Part shown: one piece after another, positions 47,940-58,258 of the stretch
Numbering within the stretch: position 1 is the stretch's first letter
How the letters are laid out: each line of letters opens with the position of its first letter
Notes under the pieces: model-generated
Told to the model about the DNA's origin: nothing
Databases searched by the model: none
What the model saw: the letters and a program-made list of their open reading frames with translations, nothing else
Position numbers and translations under genes: made by a program
DNA from: Branchiostoma lanceolatum
Lineage: Eukaryota; Chordata; Leptocardii; Amphioxiformes; Branchiostomatidae
Length of the DNA: 64,000 nt
Reading direction: 5' to 3'
Assembly (NCBI RefSeq): GCF_035083965.1
Contig: NC_089732.1
Coordinates: 6,821,383-6,885,382 of the forward strand

Positions 47940-48242
47940 AAAACTTATCTAGATGTTGAAGCTTTCACACACATCATAAAAGAGCAGGTCTTGCACACAG
48001 GTAACTCAAGTATAACTGCAAATAACGATATATTTTACACTGGAGCAATGCAATAAAAAAACTCGCAATATATATTTTCATCTTGTTGGTACACGTAGAT
48101 AATCAATTCCAAACATCAACACACACCAAAAATGGAAACTGTGTACAACCCTGTGCCGCTTACATTTCAACAAAAGCGCCAAGTCCTCGGGTACTCAAGC
48201 GCTAAAGCTACTGATCAGCTTTTGTCTGTGCAGTCAAGCCCG
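47940..48242 (-). other. 3' UTR-like block of ninjurin-like gene 2, displaced by insertions
   Basis: This block matches 45425-45740, the sequence just downstream of ninjurin-like gene 1: shared cttgcacacaggtaac, aactgcaaataacg, tttacactgga and tacatttcaa. In gene 2 it now lies about 1.2 kb from the stop codon (49434), separated by the LINE fragment and other inserted DNA. Confidence 0.6.
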
Positions 48243-48249
48243 GTTTTTG

Positions 48250-48775
48250 GTTTTCCTACACATTTTGTGAAGACTGTGGTTCAGCCAAGGAGGTGAAAGT
48301 CAGGATTGCTAAGTCAACCCTTGCACTGTCAAAGCTCAAACACATTTGGTCCAGTCATAATATCTCCATGTCAACCAAGATCCGTCTACTACGTTGCCTT
48401 GTGTTATCAATATTCCTGTATGGCGCTGAGTCGTGGACACTAAATGCAGAAATAGTGAAGAGAATCAACGCGTTTGAAATGAACTGTTACCGCAGACTGC
48501 TACGAGTGCACTGGACATCACACACCACAAACAGAGAAGTCAAGGATCGTATCCACACTCTACAAGGCCCACTTGACAGTTTCCTGTCCTTAGTTAAAAA
48601 GAAAAAAAACTTTCACACAAAAGCGGAGGGTGCGCGGCCGCGGGGACGTCCCCGTCGGTCGTGGATCTCAGATCTCAAGGAGTGGAGCGGTCACTCAGTC
48701 AACCAAATGACCAGACTGGCAGAAGACCGCCAGCAGTGGAGAGGCGACGGTTTTCTTTAGACACACGGTCAGGAA
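48250..48775 (+). pseudogene. LINE reverse-transcriptase C-terminal fragment (non-LTR retroelement)
   Basis: An open frame at 48293-48760 encodes the region after the RT catalytic core: RIAKSTLALSKLKHIW, TKIRLLRCLVLSIFLYGAES-WT, RINAFEMNCYRRLLRVHW, then GRPRRSWISDLKEW. This order is typical of the C-termini of RTE/Jockey/CR1-like endonuclease-reverse transcriptases. The catalytic YADD region and endonuclease are missing and a lysine-rich slip region (about 48595) looks disrupted, so it is a 5'-truncated dead copy. Confidence 0.85.
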
Positions 48776-49433
48776 ATATCATGGGACCCCCGCGGCGCAG
48801 AATTCCATTGGTGTGCGCGTGTGACTCAAAGTGAACTCTTGCGCTCAAATTCAAAATGGCGGGGGAACCGCTTGTTTTCGTCAAAAGATGAAGCTTTTAC
48901 TGACTTTGCAACAACTGTTGCCCTGCGGATGAGACGTTGAGAACGGTGCTCAACAAAGAAAGAGATTGAGGCTGGTACAGAGACGGACGGGATTTAACCC
49001 GAGTTCGTGGCCGCCGCCGGGGATGTCCCGAGGATCGAGGAATAGGGGCATACTAGAGAATTAGCCACTGGTAGCAGCTCGTCGCGCCGGAATAACCGGT
49101 TTCGGATGAGAAAAATATGTTTCCATTGCTAACTGCATGCATATTTACAAAGAAAACGATAGAAACTTTCCTTCCCGGACAGGAAACAGCACGCTGTAGG
49201 CTTATTAGCATATCACCCACTTCCGTCGCCGGCGACGATTCTTCTTTTATCTAAGACGAGAAAAACACAGCCACAGGCCCCCCCGCTGAACGTCGTGCGA
49301 CTGGGTCCGAGGTGGTCGCACGACATTTCGAGGATTTCCCGTTTATTGCCGTCGTACGATTGTTTTGATCGTCTATAGACGGCCAAAAAATACCGTCGCC
49401 GGCGACGTCGCCCACGACGATGATCGCACGACT
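48776..49433. other. Inserted, CG-rich non-coding DNA between LINE fragment and ninjurin-like gene 2
   Basis: Contains several cgtcg(c/t)acgac / gtcgccggcgac motifs in both orientations (49225-49440) that suggest a further inverted-repeat element reaching up to, and perhaps into, the 3' end of the ninjurin-like gene. Comparable cgtcgcacgac motifs occur near 16825. No ORF. Confidence 0.4.
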
Positions 49434-50172
49434 CTAAAATGTCGTAGGTGTAAAGGGAGAGATCGTCGGATCGTCGTCGGACACATTTTGGTTTTCCGAC
49501 ACAAATGCAAGGATCACGATTTCAAATAACATAATAAAAGCGGCCATGATGTTGGCAGCTACATTCGTCCTGTCCAGATTACGGTCTTCTTTCTTCCCCT
49601 CCTCTCCTTCGTTGTCAGCACCTTTTCCGAGTTCTTCGATGTTTCGGGAACTCTGGTAGACGAACAAAACCATCAGACCCACTTGGAGCGCCATGCAGAT
49701 GCAAACCAACACCATCCTACAGAAGAGAAGGAAATACATGTAGTCTGATTACGAGAATCACCTGTTTATATAAAAACACATCTATGTAAAAGAACTATGT
49801 TTAACACTAGGGTATATATGCCAAACAACGACTCTACAACCAAAGCACTTAAGTTGACACATCTTTGCAAGCCGATTGCTAAAATAAGGAAACGGACATA
49901 CGCTGCTTCTTTCATCAAACATAATCATATCTAAGTTATGGTTTTGAAATTCCGTAAATATGAACGGAGGACCCAAAACCTTTGAACTTCAAACGTTTTA
50001 TGTCCTAGTACATTTCTTACTTCGCAATCTCCTCGCCTGTGTTCGAACCGTTCGGTGATCTTGTGATCGTCAATATCAGGGCGACGTTACTGGCAAACAG
50101 GCTGACGTCAATCAGAGCCTCGGCGCTGGTCTTCCATGTGGTGTAATGGTCCGGGTTTGCCTTTTGCGGCAT
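49434..50172 (-). CDS. Ninjurin-like protein 2, 144 aa, two coding exons
   Basis: Paralogue of 45746-46586 with the same exon structure: exon 1 50021-50172 (MPQKANPDHYTTWKTSAEAL, DVSLFASNVALILTITRSPN), exon 2 49434-49716 after ttctcttctgtag; the same AA|G junction. Family motif in exon 1, then two hydrophobic segments (VCICMALQVGLMVLFVY and NIMAAFIMLFEIVILAFV) separated by a charged loop (GADNEGEEGKKEDRNLDR), unlike the Pro/Ala loop of gene 1. The C-terminus (VSDDDPTISPFTPTTF) extends past the second segment and its codons run into repeat-like cgtcg sequence. The first residues may not be the true start. Confidence 0.8.
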
Positions 50173-50426
50173 TTTGGCTTTGAAAATGTAAATTTGGTAT
50201 TTTCTAATTGTAGGAAAACTACAATGAAAGATATATTGCGTACGTCGACTCTGCCAGCCACTCTTCCGACACCTGTACCGGTACAATATATATTGAGGAG
50301 CTGTGAAAGAGCGTCGCGACAACACATAAAGCATTGTAATCATCTCCATGCCAGCGATGACCAAATGTCATAAACATATGCATTGCGCATGCCTTGCCAA
50401 CGAGGGAAAGAAAGGCGTCTATCAAA

Positions 50427-52282
50427 CAAAGTACAACAAAAGCGGTAACCAGATAAACCTTTCGCGCGGTTTGTTTGTCACAAAGCTCACCCAGAAGGTC
50501 ATGGTCACAAAAACGCCCCAACCTAATCCCCACAAACCTGTCTGTCACTTTCCTTTTGTAATCCTATTCTCTCCCGCAAAAAGCTGCGTTGCTCTCGTTG
50601 TTCCTCTTCGCTACATCTATGTACATATGTATCATGATGTGAAAACAATTTCCTGTTTCAAACACGAAACACCTGTCAGCTAAAAGTTACTTCATTCGTA
50701 GAATTAATTGGTGGTTTGATGTTTAAATCTTCTTTATTGAAAGGTAAAGCGGTTAAGAGGACTAAGGAACCTTTTTCGCGACACTAGCAGTACGAGTACC
50801 GGTACGAACATATGCGGCCTTGTAATCATCGTCTTGCCCGGCTTGCCAAGCGTCGTAAACATACAGTGCATTCCCTTGCAAATGGTAGAAAGAAAGGTGC
50901 CTAACATAAACGGCAACAGAAACAGTAACCTCGTACACGTGAACAGGCCATTGTATTGGATGGCTATCAGGCGTCTCACTTGATGGTTATGATCACGAAC
51001 TAACGCCCACGCAAACTGCTTGCTTTTGTAATGATCTTCTCCCCCGCAAAGCCAAAGAAAATCTGCTCAGTTGATTTGCTCCCACTGTTCTTCTTTGCCT
51101 CGGCTGTAAACCTATCAAACAAACTACAACAAAAGCGGTAACCAGATAAACCTTTCGCGCGGTTTGTTTGTCACAAAGCTTACCCAGAAGGTCATGGTCA
51201 CAAAAACGCCCCAACCTAATCCCCACAATCCTGTCTGTCACTTTCCTTTTGTAATCCTATTCTCTCCCGCAAAAAGCTGCGTTGCTCTCGTTGTTCTACC
51301 CTCTACCAGGCTCCGTCCTATCGTTGGGAAAATAGCAGAAATCAGCCGAGGTACTCCGCTATACAGGGTAGGTTCGTAAAGTTCCATTTCGATGGACGTC
51401 CATCGAAATGGAACTTTACTGTATAGCGGACCTACCCTGTATAGCGGAGTACCTCGGCTGATTTCTACTATTTTCCCAACGATAGGACAGAGCCTGGTAG
51501 AGGCTACCGTTCTTCCTCTTCGCTACATCTATGTATATTTGTATATGTGAAAACAATTTCCTGTTTCAAACACGAAACACCTGTCAGCTAAAAGTTACTT
51601 CATTCGTAGAATTAATTGGTGGTTTGATGTTTAAATCTTCTTTTAATATTGAAAGGTAAAGCGGCCGACCTCAAACTGAGGACGAATGAACCTTTTTCGC
51701 GACACTAGCAGTACTAGTGCCGGTACGAACATATGCGGCCTTGTAATCGTCGTCTTGCCCGGCTTGCCAAGCGTCGTAAACATACAGTGCATTTCCTTCC
51801 CAATGGTAGAAAGAAATGTGCCTAACATAAACGGAAACAGAAACAGTAAACCACGTACACGTGAACAGGCCATTGTATTGGTTGGCTATCAGGCGTCTCA
51901 CTTGATGTTTATGATCACGAACTAACGCCCACGCAAACTGCTTGCTTTTGTAATGATCTTCTCCCCCGCAAAGCCAAAGAAAATCTGCTCAGTTGATCAT
52001 TTGCTCCCACTGTTCCTCTTTGCCTCGGCTGTAAACCTATCAAACAAACTACAACAAAAGCGGTAACCAGATAAACCTTTCGCGCGGTTTGTTTGTCACA
52101 AAGCTCGCGCAGAAGGTCATGGTCACAAAAACGCCCCAACCTAATCCCCACAATCCTGTCTGTCACTTTCCTTTTGTAATCCTATTCTCTCCCGCAAAAA
52201 GCTGCGTTGCTCCCGTTGTTCCTCTTCGCTACATCTATGTACATATGTGTATATGTGAAAACAATTTCCTGTTTCAAACCGC
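50427..52282. repeat. Tandem triplication upstream of ninjurin-like gene 2 (about 0.7 kb unit, third copy partial)
   Basis: The block beginning acaacaaaagcggtaaccag and including cctttcgcgcggtttgtttg and gttgctc(t/c)cgttgttc occurs at about 50427, 51126 and 52051. The block with cgaacatatgcggccttgta and acacgtgaacaggccattgt occurs at about 50806-50970 and 51725-51900. Copy 2 is longer because a 211 bp MITE interrupts it. Short frames (for example MTDR(F/I)VGIRLGRFCDHDLL) are preserved between copies, but frames in other phases are equally long, so coding status is unproven. Related sequence also precedes gene 1 (46640-46900). Confidence 0.85.
51297..51507. mobile_element. 211 bp hairpin MITE with near-exact 8 bp target-site duplication
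   Basis: The arms are complementary over most of their length: cctctaccaggctc(c)gtcc, atcgttgggaaaatag, aaatcagccgaggtactccg, centre ttccatttcgatggac / gtccatcgaaatggaa. Flanks are cgttgttc (51289-51296) and cgttcttc (51508-51515), one mismatch. Copies 1 and 3 of the surrounding unit show the uninterrupted site (cgttgttcctcttcgc), proving insertion. Confidence 0.93.
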
Positions 52283-53869
52283 CGCCGTTAACCGCCGCCG
52301 CCGTTAACCGTTTAAAACTGCTCATAGTCGACACAAAAATGCAGAAAGTAACAATAGCAGTTATTCACGCTAGCAGGAGCTCCGGGGAACATTCTGCTTG
52401 GACTACCTATCTATCAAGTGTCGTCGGCGCGGGCTAATTAACAATGAATTCTATAGAACATAATAGTAACTTATAGGTGGCAAGTGTATTCATGCTCGAA
52501 ATTGGAAACTCTCCAGTATGCAGAAATGTGGATAGGTGTTGGCAAGAAGAAGGTCAAGGTTGATTTTGGGCCCCTGGTATGTGACCTTGGTACTGCAGCA
52601 GGACTTCTGTTTTTTTCTATCTTTTGACCTGGACGTGCTGTGGTCTTGATATTATGGTGTCAGATAGCTTGTGATGGAAGGAAAAAGTGGTGTAGGTTTG
52701 GGCTCCAGCTTGCTCTGGAACTGCAGGGCCCTTTTTCTCAATTTTTTTTCCAAGGAGAATAACTGAAGAAAGGATTTCCATGATATTTAGTATGCGGGTA
52801 GCTTAGACAGAGATGTACATAATGAAGTGCAATTATGCAAATTGGGACTTAATTTGCATAATCAATGAGGAAAATCTATATTTGCACTGATTTACATTAT
52901 AGGATTCCAATACATGTAACATATGCATTCTATGGCAGGTGGAACAGTAACAGATACTAATTATGCTAATTGATACCTAATTTGTATAATTAATACAAAA
53001 GCTGCATAATTCATCTAGGACTCCAATACATATAACATATGCATTTGATGGCAGGTGGAGCATTGACAGATACCAATCATGGTAATGAATACCTAATTTG
53101 CATAATTAATGCAAAGCGCCATAATTCATAATTCGCCATCAGTGGTAAATGATTGGACTGCCAATATTACGACATGTGTAAGTTGGTTAAAGGTGTAAAT
53201 GACCTCGTATAGATTATGTAAATATATAAGGCATTTGCATAATCAGAATAGTTCATGGAGATATGATGTCTCCGAACTCTTGTTTGCTTTGTACACAGTA
53301 ACCGGCCGAAACCAGTACGCTCAAACGGACGGAAATGTTTACCCAGTGAATTGTACAAAGAGTCATTGTACAAAATGAAGTCATATTTCACATAGATTTA
53401 CAATTTGTTCTGCCATTCTGTCCTGTGCTTGGCCATATCGTACCCGTTAAGTGTAGTACGTGTGTCTTAACGTTACATATTGCATGGTAGCCCTAGGTGT
53501 GAGAACAAAGCCTAGGTGTAAGGTTCCCAAACCCCATGATCCTCTGCGTGGAGTCTATTTTTGAAGAGCTGGAAACCCCCAGAGTCAGCAAGCCGAAGAC
53601 ATTATATTTCTACAAGCACGGCACCTGCAGCCACAGTGTATAGGGTAAAGGCATGGCGTTAAAAGCACGAATCTCTACTTCTTAAGGATTCTCCTTAGAT
53701 CTGGAGTTTGCGATGGTCATTCGCTGGAGCCACAGACAGGTGCAATGATTCATAAACTTTCACTTCCGGGTTCTTCTTGTTAGTAGATTGTCAACTTCCT
53801 TAAAAAAACGGCTACTTACAAACTTATAATTAGATATCTGGCCAGCTGGAATAACTGCAACAAACTGAC
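52283..53869. other. Intergenic repeats upstream of the ankyrin-protease gene
   Basis: 52490-52640 is a dispersed repeat (gaccttggtactgcagcagg) that recurs inverted at 61835-61925. 52820-53130 holds about 120 bp degenerate repeats built from cctaatttg(c/t)ataatta(a)t, catatgcatt and gatggcaggtgga motifs, at least two units. 53400-53869 is presumably promoter and 5' UTR of the next gene; no consensus element stands out. Confidence 0.5.
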
Positions 53870-56143
53870 ATGTCGAGGACATTGATCAAGCCAATGAATC
53901 TCTGGGATCTTTGTAATGCCCTGAAGAGTGCCATCGATAAGGTTGACATTGGCGCCTTGAAGAAGATATCGGGGTTGGATCAGAGTAATGTAAATACCGA
54001 GCTCTATTTCGAATTCTGCAATGAGCCCGAGGCTCCTCATGTTTACGACCACTATGAAGCTTGCTTTACCCACGCTACAGTATTTGTGTATGCATGTTGT
54101 CAATATATGGAATCGGCCCACTCCAATCGGAAGAAATTGAAGGAGATTTTTGATTACCTGATCACTGTTGGTGCCGATGTTAACTTAACCTGTTCAGTCC
54201 GCGGTTTTCGTCTCAAAACCGCGGACGGTCTAGACGAAATCGAACGTACAACACCACTTATTGCGGCGATCGTAAAGCCAGATTGGGAACTAGTCAACGT
54301 GCTGCTCTCGTGTGGTGCTGACCCGAACAGACACGACGACGAAGAAAGAAGTCCTCTTGAAATGGCACTCTGTTACAAGTGGGACACGCGAAGCGTCCGT
54401 TTACGTGCACCAAGATCAAAAGAGGCAGACTTCAGAATTCCTAGCTTGCTGGTAAATGAAGGAGCAGACCCAGACATCCTAAAAGACGGCAGCCCACTTC
54501 TAACACATGCTCTTCGTTCCAAAAACGTATTAGCATGCAAAGCACTCGTAAAGGCCGGGGCAGACTTGTCCTATGCAGCAAAGGATGGCTACACTCACCT
54601 GCACTTAGCCGCCGCAGTGTGGGGTAATCGTGCAATAGTGAGAGCTTTAGTTAAAGCCGGAGCCGACATTACCGCAAAAACTAAAGGTAAACTGGGACAG
54701 ACTCCGCTAGAGATGTATCGCGATACCATTCTGGATAGAGATACACATAGTGATGATATCAAAGGAATAATTACATTGCTAAGTCATTCATCCCCTGCCA
54801 TGCCTGCTGGAAGCATGGCGCCAACAGATCCTACAAATCCCAGAAAGCGGTCGAGACCAGCACGTGGCGAAGCCTCCACATCCCCTCCCATCACCGAAGA
54901 TAAGAGGTACGCACCAACAAGTTTCTTGCAAAGTAAGGAAGTTGTGTAAAACCTAAGGGAGGATAAGTTTTCGATTGGCTTAGAATAAGGTCGCACAGCA
55001 TTGACATGAGTACTCATCAAGCCCTAATATTCCTACATTGACTGATTTGCATATAATCATACTAAAACATACTAATACATACAAGAAAAGTATGGGCAAG
55101 TTTTGTCACGTAGTGAGCACAATAACAAATTTCTTCAGCCTGCAAACCACATCCTCCACCCCAAACCCCATGTCATGTATGTTATACCAAGGAGGTTCAC
55201 TACATCTTAAACACACAGATCAATCTCAGAACGCCTGCCTTCCGAGCTGACTCGACTTCAGCAACTGGCAACACAGCTGCTGGGTCCACAGTTCAACCTC
55301 GTCCCGAACTCTGAAGACGACGAACAGGAGAGGATCACACGTATCCGGTCCCTCATCAGAGCCGAGCACTTCTCCAGCAAAGTCAACTACAGCCTGGACT
55401 CGGCAGCAGACGACCTCATCCACGACAGAAAACGGTCAGTCTGTAAGGTAGAATGGCCGGGCGGCTCTGGTTCGGGGTTTTTAATTGGAAAGAATAAAAT
55501 CCTCACCAACAACCACATCTATGAGATGATGAAGGAGGCATCAAAACAACCCGATGGAAGGTCAGCTGATCACAGAAACTACCGTGCCATATTTGTTTTG
55601 TCTGAACACCAGCCTGTAGTGTGTCATATGGCTCCTAAACCGCCTCTGTCATGTGGCAGAGATTTAGACTATGCTATACTAGAACTTGCCCATCAAGAGG
55701 GTGACAACAGCATCAGTGACGTCATTCCATTAGGGCAGTTTGTCTCAGATAATCTAGAGAAGGATGGCATGGTAGTGGTGGTGGGCCATCCAGGTGGGGG
55801 GAGAAAGAAGATTGATTTCTGTCCCATCTCTGGGTTGGACGAGAAATACATAATCCACGTCCTTTTTGGCAACCCCAACGTCCCACGTGAGGACATCCAC
55901 AGGGCCACTTACCATACAGGGGTCATGTTCCATGGGTCCTCTGGTTCTGCGGGGTTTGATAGGAATGGGAACCTGGTGCTCATGCACACGAGAGGGTTTT
56001 TCCCAATAGAAAACCAGACCAGTCTGATTGAGGAGGGGGTGCGCCTCTCAAGCATCAGGGAGCATGCGCGACAAAATCTGGTCCCCGAGGTTTTCAATGA
56101 AATCTTCCCCCAACGACTGGGTGGCTTTTCCTTTGGACAGTAA
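53870..56143 (+). CDS. Ankyrin-repeat protein fused to a FAM111-like trypsin-fold serine protease, two exons, about 653 aa
   Basis: Exon 1 is 53870-54906 (donor AAGAG|gtacgc); exon 2 is 55219-56143 (acceptor taaacacacag); phases 2 and 1 complete an Arg codon. Residues about 85-310 contain ankyrin repeats (VGADVNLT, TTPLIAAIV...VNVLLSCGADPN, PLLTHALRSKN...LVKAGADLSYAAKDGYTHLH, LVKAGADITAK...GQTPLEMY). A linker follows with PRKRSRPAR, a likely nuclear-localisation signal. Exon 2 begins with a helical stretch and then a protease domain: GSGSGFLIG, ILTNNHI (His), DLDYAILEL (Asp), HGSSGSAGF (Ser), then LVLMHTRGF. Order and spacing fit the FAM111/trypsin-like fold, an intracellular nuclear protease family in vertebrates; family naming is less certain than the fold. 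Vertebrate FAM111 proteins do not have ankyrin repeats. Confidence 0.85.
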
Positions 56144-58258
56144 TGCTAAAACTAAATGGGTAATAGGACAGAGGAAAGGGGGTTGCAAATTGAGTTTGCT
56201 CAGTCACAACTCTAAATTGTACACACCCTTAACGTAACCTCCAAGTAGATGTAAGGATACACTGCCTGGCTCTTTTTCAGTGTTTCTAGTATTGTTATAT
56301 GAAAGTTAAAAACCTTTAAAATACAATACTCGATATTGCAAAAACAGACTTAAAACACCAAGTGTGAGCCGTACCCTTGCATCTGCTTGGAGATTACACA
56401 CTCTAGCTACTTACTCAAATCTTCAATGTTCATAAATAGTAGTAAGGGTCGATCTGTAAAATTCAATTTCTTTATTGGTAATACGTCCTCAGTGCACAGT
56501 TGCAGCAATAGTTGTTATCTATATCTCTTCTCAGTACAGTGACAGTTTACTAACAGGTTGCTAAGTGTACATGCCAAACTTCATGCAATCAACTCAGGAA
56601 AATCTTCAGCCCTGTTTCACAACAGGATCATACGTGCTCAAGTTCATTAACAATTCTCTTCCATTGTGGCAACAACAGCATGCCTTGCTTGTAAAGAAGG
56701 CATCTTAAAATCTATCTACAATGGCAAAACATCACAAAGCCAATTATCTAGAAGAATCTACCCAAAATCAAATACTCTTCGTTCACCATGTTTCTTCCCC
56801 TTTTCTTAAGAAGGGCTACGAGTTTGAAGAATTCAAATCAAACTACCACACTTATCAACAAAATTCAAAGCATTCAAAGAGACCCTGACTTCTAGGAATG
56901 CTAAGGGGAGCAAGTATACTTCACGTTCCATTATAGTCTTCTTGGTGGATATCTTGGTTGTTTGATAAATGTAAAGAGGTGTAGGTTCTTCAGTATTACT
57001 GTAGCACCTCCAAGTCAGAATTCTACAACAGTATCTGTTGTTAGGTCTATCTAGTCTTTGTCAATGGAAGACAACATAAGAAATATTCGTTTGTCACTAA
57101 GTAATATGGACCTCTCTTGGGGATGCACAACGTTCACTTCTAGTTTGAAGGGCTCATCTTCAAAAATAGTTTGAAACCCAATTTTGGTGAAAATGTCTAT
57201 TTTACACCAAAGTCTTTACCATCTTAGCTCCCCAATAAACTGGATAATTCTATCACACTACTGTGATAGTTTAAAACTGTCTCTTTGCCAATACTTGTGC
57301 ATACATGTAACATTGTGTGATGTAAGCAATGATAACACAACATGTATGACTATAGGCAGTTGGAGTACAACATAGCTTCAGTGCAATGATAGCATTATAA
57401 CATACATAGAGAGAACATCTATCTGGCCTGCATAGACAGTATTGCACTTGACAAAATGTCTTCGAACTGCTTTTGGTTGCTCACACAAAGCAAATGTACC
57501 GATCTAGTACAGTCAGTGTGAATTTAGTAGTAAAGAAGGAAAGTAAAATAACCAGCTGCTGTGAAATTTGGTATAACTTAATACAATATTACACGGACCA
57601 AATTCATATCGCTTATCAAGAAGAGTCTGCTGCATTGACAATAAGACTTCCAGATAAGAAAAAAGATCATAAATACCTTTCCTGCATTTTAGAATCACTG
57701 TTTGATTGAATAGCCAACATACAGACTTTTCATATTGAGAGAGAAAAGCAGAAGTCTGGAACTTGTGATGAACAAAGAAAGGGCACTTGTCATCACCACA
57801 TATTTTAAACTACTAATTAAACTCTACATGTAATGTTTACTCTTTACATGCACTTAAAATGCCTACTACTGTGTCACTGGTAATACATTTGTAAACTCTT
57901 AGGTGAACTGCAATCGATTAAGCTTTTGTAGTATTTTGCACATATGGTGCAATCCTATTTCAAGGGAGGCCAAGTCCAAGGTCTTAATCATGGGTCTGCG
58001 CACCATATTTGTGAAGACACCAACGTTAACTTACACTAGTTATAATATCACCTTATATTCAAGCTAGAAATAAACACCCTCCTCCAGCAGTGTTAAATCC
58101 TCACTCGGCAATCCCTCCTGGCATCAGCCCTGCTCTTTTCCCCCTGATTTGAAGTATTGGAGGATTCAGCACTGCTAGAGGAGCGTGGAGATAAAGAAAT
58201 GTACAAATGAGAAGACTAATAAAAGAGACGAATGTCGTCCTAAAATGAGACTGAAGGC
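56144..58258. other. Convergent 3' ends: protease-gene 3' UTR and ECPAS 3' UTR
   Basis: No exon is supported. A minus-strand AATAAA (at about 56470) could end the ECPAS transcript. 56372-56402 has the acccttgcatctgcttggag motif seen in the inverted repeats at 18871 and in the palindrome arms. Other frames are short and AT-rich. Confidence 0.45.

Noticed and set aside
48293..48760. Active LINE reverse transcriptase
   Set aside because: Only the region C-terminal to the catalytic core is present, so it is a truncated copy.
50219..50548. 109-codon minus-strand ORF (MTDRFVGIRLGRF...) as a separate gene
   Set aside because: It overlaps the region just upstream of ninjurin-like 2, repeats in the triplicated unit with differing frames after about residue 45, and has no recognisable domain. 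It could be transcribed 5' sequence but is not supportable as coding.
53870..54949. Ankyrin frame as a complete 359-residue protein ending at 54949
   Set aside because: A consensus donor at 54907 and a phase-matched acceptor at 55218 lead into an open protease exon that has no good start of its own, so the spliced form is preferred.
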